The position numbers and the translations under genes are program-made. Below the pieces are notes generated by a model, which worked only from the letters and a program-made list of their open reading frames with translations, made no database searches and was not told the DNA's origin. A stretch of DNA of 26,829 bases from assembly GCA_003242605.1 (NCBI GenBank), contig QGUZ01000039.1, positions 1-26,829 on the forward strand, written 5' to 3'. This stretch comes from Actinomycetota bacterium. Its GTDB lineage: Bacteria; Actinomycetota; Actinomycetes; Streptosporangiales; Streptosporangiaceae. The first letter of the stretch is position 1, and each line of letters starts with the position of its first letter. Shown here piece by piece: positions 24,187-26,829 of this stretch.

Positions 24187-25217
24187 GCGTCGGGGGTCGC
24201 GCCGTACACGTCGCCGCCGATCGTGTAGCTCTCGCGCACGCGGGCGGCCCCGGTGGCGGTGTCGACCTGCAGGACGCGGATCGTGTCCTGCCGCCCGCCG
24301 AGCCGGGACAGCCGCACCGTGACCAGGGTCTCGCCGCTCCACCCGAGCCCGTCGACGATGTCGTCGGCGGCGAGCCGCAGCGGGATGCGGCGCAGCGTCC
24401 CGGCCCGCGCGTCGTACAGCCCGAGCGCGGCGCGCTCGCCGTCGTCGACGAACGCGACCGTCCTGCCGTCGGGGGCGAGGGCGTAGGGGCCGTTGTCGGC
24501 GACCGCCCGGGGCGGCGCCACGTCGAACAGCGGCACCCCGTCGGGGCCGAACGCGGCGAGCCGGGTGACCGTGTCGCCGCGCGGCGCGGCGGTGAGCACC
24601 GCCGTGCCGTTCTCGCCGCCGAAGCCCTGGAAGACGAGCGAGCCGGGCAGCCGCAGCGCGACGGCGCCGGTGGCCGTGTCGTAGACGACGGCGGGCCGCC
24701 GCTCCGGGTCGCCGCCGGTCTCGGCCGCGAGCCGGCCGCCGTCCCCCGACAGGTAGAGCGTGACCAGGTCGGTGCCGTCCGGCCGGTACGGCAGGGCGCG
24801 GACCGGGCCGCCGATCCGGCGCACCACGAGGCGGTCGTCGCCGCGGAAGTAGGCCACGGTGCCGCCGTCGCCGCTGATCGCGAACGGGGCGGTGCGGTTC
24901 GCGACCTTCGCGCCGCGCGCGGTGCGCGGGTGGACCCGGGCGTCGGGGAGCCGCACCGTGCGGCCGCTGCGCATGCGTAGCCGCCACGGGCCGCAGGGGG
25001 TGGGCGTGCCGTCCTCGGTGCAGCGCCGGACGAACGCGTAGCGGACCGGGTCGCCGGGGGCGCCCGCCGCGGTGGCCTCGGGGGCGGCCGCCGCGGCGGG
25101 CGCGGGCGCAAGGAACGTCAGGGCGAGCAGCGCGCCGAGGGCGGCGCGGGCGGCGCGGCGCGTCGATGAGGCGCGTGCGCCCGTGCGGGCGCCCTCGCGA
25201 ACACCTGGCCGGGACAC
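24183..25217 (-). CDS. Secreted beta-propeller-like protein
   Basis: About 344 residues. A basic N-terminus is followed by a hydrophobic stretch and Ala-rich cleavage region (LGALLALTFLAPAPAAAAAP), a clear signal peptide. The mature part is built of repeated short strands with Gly/Asp turns, such as APFAISGDGGTVAYF, TLYLSGDGGRLAAE and YALAPDGRTVAFVDDG, as in TolB/WD40-like propellers. Two cysteines (RRCTEDGTPTPCG) early in the mature part could pair. Ligand and role are unknown. GTG 25217 is preferred because TATGAT ends seven bases upstream (leaderless); an ATG at 25229 inside that hexamer would add four residues. It is divergent from the dehydratase gene and converges with the DUF998 gene. 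Confidence 0.75.
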   Translation of the reverse strand: MSRPGVREGARTGARASSTRRAARAALGALLALTFLAPAPAAAAAPEATAAGAPGDPVRYAFVRRCTEDGTPTPCGPWRLRMRSGRTVRLPDARVHPRTARGAKVANRTAPFAISGDGGTVAYFRGDDRLVVRRIGGPVRALPYRPDGTDLVTLYLSGDGGRLAAETGGDPERRPAVVYDTATGAVALRLPGSLVFQGFGGENGTAVLTAAPRGDTVTRLAAFGPDGVPLFDVAPPRAVADNGPYALAPDGRTVAFVDDGERAALGLYDARAGTLRRIPLRLAADDIVDGLGWSGETLVTVRLSRLGGRQDTIRVLQVDTATGAARVRESYTIGGDVYGATPDA

Positions 25218-25230
25218 GCGGATGATCATA
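25218..25230 (-). promoter_or_regulatory. Leaderless -10 element of the secreted propeller gene
   Basis: TATGAT on the reverse strand (25230-25225) is a near-consensus -10 and ends seven bases before GTG 25217. It overlaps the only upstream ATG, which is why the GTG is favoured as the start. Confidence 0.45.
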
Positions 25231-25275
25231 AGCGGAGCGCGGGGCGGCGCGGGACGGGCGTGCCACCATGAGGGG

Positions 25276-25581
25276 ATGAGACGTGACCTGCTGTCCGCCG
25301 AGGAGCTCGAGGCCGCGCTGCCCGGCATTCCGGAGTGGCGGCCGGCCGACGGGCGGCTGCGCCGTACCGTCGTGTGCCCGTCGTTCCGCGACGCGATCGA
25401 GCTGGTCCGGCGCGTCGCCGACGTCGCCGAGGAGCTCGACCACCATCCGGACATCGACATCCGCTACCGCACGGTGCACCTGACGCTGTGGACCCACGAC
25501 CGGGGCGGCGTCACCGAGTTCGACCTGGAGGCGGCGCGGCGCATCGACCGGCTGCTCGCCGCCGATTCCGGGAACGGGTGA
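25276..25581 (+). CDS. Pterin-4a-carbinolamine dehydratase (DCoH/PhhB)
   Basis: A 101-residue cytoplasmic enzyme that dehydrates 4a-hydroxytetrahydropterin, recycling the cofactor of aromatic amino acid hydroxylases. The signature EELDHHPDIDIRYRTVHLTL and the following THDRGGVTEFD (about residues 52-84) contain the catalytic histidines of the family. Length is normal. ATG 25276 is the only sensible start; its ribosome site is poor (AGGGG directly before it). No hydroxylase gene is adjacent. In many actinobacteria this gene is an orphan. It is divergent from the propeller gene with a shared 46- to 58-base promoter region. Confidence 0.92.
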   Translation: MRRDLLSAEELEAALPGIPEWRPADGRLRRTVVCPSFRDAIELVRRVADVAEELDHHPDIDIRYRTVHLTLWTHDRGGVTEFDLEAARRIDRLLAADSGNG

Positions 25582-25619
25582 GCGCGCCGCGCGGCCGGCG
25601 CGCGGGAGACGGCCGGCCG

Positions 25620-25637
25620 CGGTGACGTACGTCACCG
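25620..25637. promoter_or_regulatory. Perfect 18-bp palindrome
   Basis: CGGTGACGTACGTCACCG is fully symmetric with no spacer. It lies 38 bases after the dehydratase stop and upstream of the peptide gene. The GTGACGTACGTCAC core would suit a dimeric regulator. Confidence 0.55.
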
Positions 25638-25986
25638 TCCGGGGACGCTGCCGATTTGATTTGTCCGGTCAACCTGACGAAACCGGCATGCGGCAATGCG
25701 GCATGCCGGAAATTTATGCACGCACCCGGTTCGCCTGGCGCCGGGAACGGGTACCGGTGTCCGGGTCATCGGGGTGCGGAGCTGCGAAAGTGGCCGAAAT
25801 CCAGGTTACGGTCAGCATAAAAAGTAAATAATGGATGCTTCCGAATGGGAGAATTTGCGGTGCGGCAGCTGCCCCATCTGTAATGAAACGTCGCGCCCTT
25901 CAGGAAAGTTCGCTTTCCGGCTCTCGTTCTCGGACAAACTGTGATAGTAGTGATGATCTATGCGGAAAGCGATGAAAGGTGAGGGC
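25638..25986. other. AT-enriched leader region of the small peptide gene
   Basis: This spacer is much less GC-rich than its surroundings. It holds an inverted repeat (CCGGCATGC, 9-base spacer, GCATGCCGG at 25683-25709), a small GGAAAG-TTCG-CTTTCC hairpin (25903-25918) and a 37-codon frame at 25831-25944 with a CGSCPIC cluster but no ribosome site. A CGGACA element (about 25931) with TGATCT 17 bases downstream is a possible promoter for the peptide gene. The region probably holds the promoter and a long leader. Confidence 0.45.
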
Positions 25987-26061
25987 ATGAAGAAGGTCAT
26001 CGTGCACAAGCCAGGCACCGTGCGGCTCAGCGGCGCGGCGAGCGCCAAGCACGAGGGCTGA
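25987..26061 (+). CDS. 24-aa peptide upstream of a TPR/STAND-like gene
   Basis: A small gene starting at ATG 25987 after AAAGGTGAGGGC, a good ribosome site; an in-frame ATG at 25972 is an alternative that adds five residues. The peptide begins MKKVIVHKPGTVRLSG and ends KHEG. The N-terminal part alternates charged and hydrophobic residues, and the C-terminal part is small and polar (Ser, Ala, Gly, Lys, His), with no Cys. Such a layout could be the leader and core of a modified peptide, or a short signal peptide bound by the TPR protein. No maturase is visible before the right edge, so neither can be confirmed. It is followed 41 bases later by the TPR/STAND-like gene on the same strand, suggesting one operon. 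Confidence 0.6.
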   Translation: MKKVIVHKPGTVRLSGAASAKHEG

Positions 26062-26102
26062 TCCGATAACGCGCCGAAGGGGGTGACCGAGAGGGGGAGG
26101 AA

Positions 26103-26829
26103 ATGGCCCATATCTGGATTGAAGCCGACCGAACGCCGTCTGGAATCGACCTTCCTCCGCCTCTCCTCCCGCCCGTCGACGCCGACCGCTGGGCGGGCGG
26201 TCCCTACACGTTCGGCGCCGCGATCGCCCGGGCCCTGGTGCCGCTCGCGCTGCGGCACCGGCCCGGGCTGGTCGAGGCGCACGACATCGAGCTGCGCACG
26301 GTCGCGCCCGACCTGCGGGGCACCGTCCCGGTACGGCGCGGCTCGATCGCCGAGGACCTGCCGCCCGCGGAGCGCATCCTCGTGCACGCCGCCAAGCGCA
26401 GCCGGCGCATCGCGAACGGCCTCGCCGAGTTCGTCCGCGATGTCGCCGCGGTGCTGCGCGACCGGGACGCCGCGCCCGGCCCGCGCACGGTCGTCGTGCA
26501 CAACGCGCACCTCGCCGACTTCACCGACCGGGAGCTGCTGGAGATCCTGCTCACCCGCGTCGACCCGGCGCTGCTCACCCTCGTGGTGTGCGCGCCCGCC
26601 CCGGCCGAGCCGCTCGCCTCGGCGCTCGCCGCCCGGGCCCGGCGCCTGCCGGACGTGCCGCCGGCGTCCGGCGGGGAGACGGAGCCCGAGGCGGGCCCGC
26701 GCACCTGGCGGGGCGGTCCGGCGCTGCCGTACCCGAGCGAGCGCCGCCTCGACGAGCTGACCGGGGCCGAGCTGCGCGACGCGATCGAGCGGTGCTTCGA
26801 GGCCGGCTGCCACCACGCCGTCGCCGAGC
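26103..26829 (+). CDS. STAND/TPR-like protein lacking an obvious P-loop (partial)
   Basis: The ATG at 26103 follows GAGGGGGAGGAA, a strong ribosome site, and 242 residues are present before the right edge; strong G/C third-position bias confirms the frame. TVVVHNAHLADF (129-140) and the following LLEILLTRVDPALLTLVVCA resemble the Walker B to sensor-1 part of STAND ATPases. The expected Walker A does not appear earlier, where GGPYTFGAAIARALVP stands instead. From about residue 218 a TPR-like helix pair begins (LTGAELRDAIERCFEAG). It therefore looks like an ATPase-derived, perhaps non-hydrolysing, peptide- or protein-sensing scaffold. I recall similar TPR proteins in actinobacteria near tiny ORFs, but I know no assigned function. 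The C-terminus is missing. Confidence 0.7.
   Translation, partial: MAHIWIEADRTPSGIDLPPPLLPPVDADRWAGGPYTFGAAIARALVPLALRHRPGLVEAHDIELRTVAPDLRGTVPVRRGSIAEDLPPAERILVHAAKRSRRIANGLAEFVRDVAAVLRDRDAAPGPRTVVVHNAHLADFTDRELLEILLTRVDPALLTLVVCAPAPAEPLASALAARARRLPDVPPASGGETEPEAGPRTWRGGPALPYPSERRLDELTGAELRDAIERCFEAGCHHAVAE

Noticed and set aside
1..26829. tRNA, rRNA, CRISPR or insertion sequences
   Set aside because: I found no T-loop-like cores in cloverleaf context, no regularly spaced repeats and no transposase-like product.

Overview
The window reads as actinobacterial chromosome. By eye the GC content is well above 70 percent, coding frames end almost every codon in G or C, GTG and TTG starts are common, several genes look leaderless, and there is an IdeR/DmdR-type iron box and a large SARP/BTAD-ATPase regulator. 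A Streptosporangiales-like host is plausible, but no marker here proves it. I see no rRNA, tRNA, transposase, phage gene or CRISPR array.

Region 1 (1-6661) is mostly chromosomal. It holds an ECF-type sigma factor fused to a zinc-finger/membrane tail (cut by the left edge), preceded by its own ECF-like promoter, and a membrane-anchored substrate-binding/VWA protein. A perfect 13-bp inverted repeat wraps a promoter for a small ferredoxin-fold-like protein, which runs convergently into a CDF-like membrane protein. An SpoU/TrmH RNA methyltransferase and a D-Ala-D-Ala carboxypeptidase follow.

Region 2 (6722-14969) starts with a DedA protein under an iron box, probably co-transcribed with the carboxypeptidase, and a small secreted protein. 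A reverse-strand run follows: PIG-L deacetylase, then flippase-like UPF0104 protein, then SARP/ATPase/TPR regulator. A GT4 glycosyltransferase is divergent from the deacetylase, with start codons only 30 bp apart. This looks like a glycoconjugate or glycolipid module.

Region 3 (14970-21065) begins with 1.4 kb without a convincing normal gene, though it has an orphan 31-codon Arg/Pro-rich ORF with an excellent ribosome site on the reverse strand. Next is a divergent cysteinyl-tRNA synthetase paralogue with altered HIGH and KMSKS signatures and an AT-rich first quarter, closed by a strong terminator and a G-quadruplex-type run. A 99-aa protein diverges from an XRE/TPR regulator that is translationally coupled to an aminoglycoside phosphotransferase-family kinase.

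Region 4 (21088-25581) is an IclR regulator with 4-hydroxybenzoate 3-monooxygenase (pobA), strong hairpins, a DUF998-like membrane protein that seems frameshifted, a secreted beta-propeller-like protein and a pterin-4a-carbinolamine dehydratase.

Region 5 (25582-26829) has palindromes and an AT-rich promoter region, then a 24-aa peptide gene followed 41 bp later by the start of a STAND/TPR-like protein whose P-loop seems to be missing. That peptide/TPR pair and the CysRS paralogue are the best candidates for an undescribed system. The pair is cut off by the right edge.
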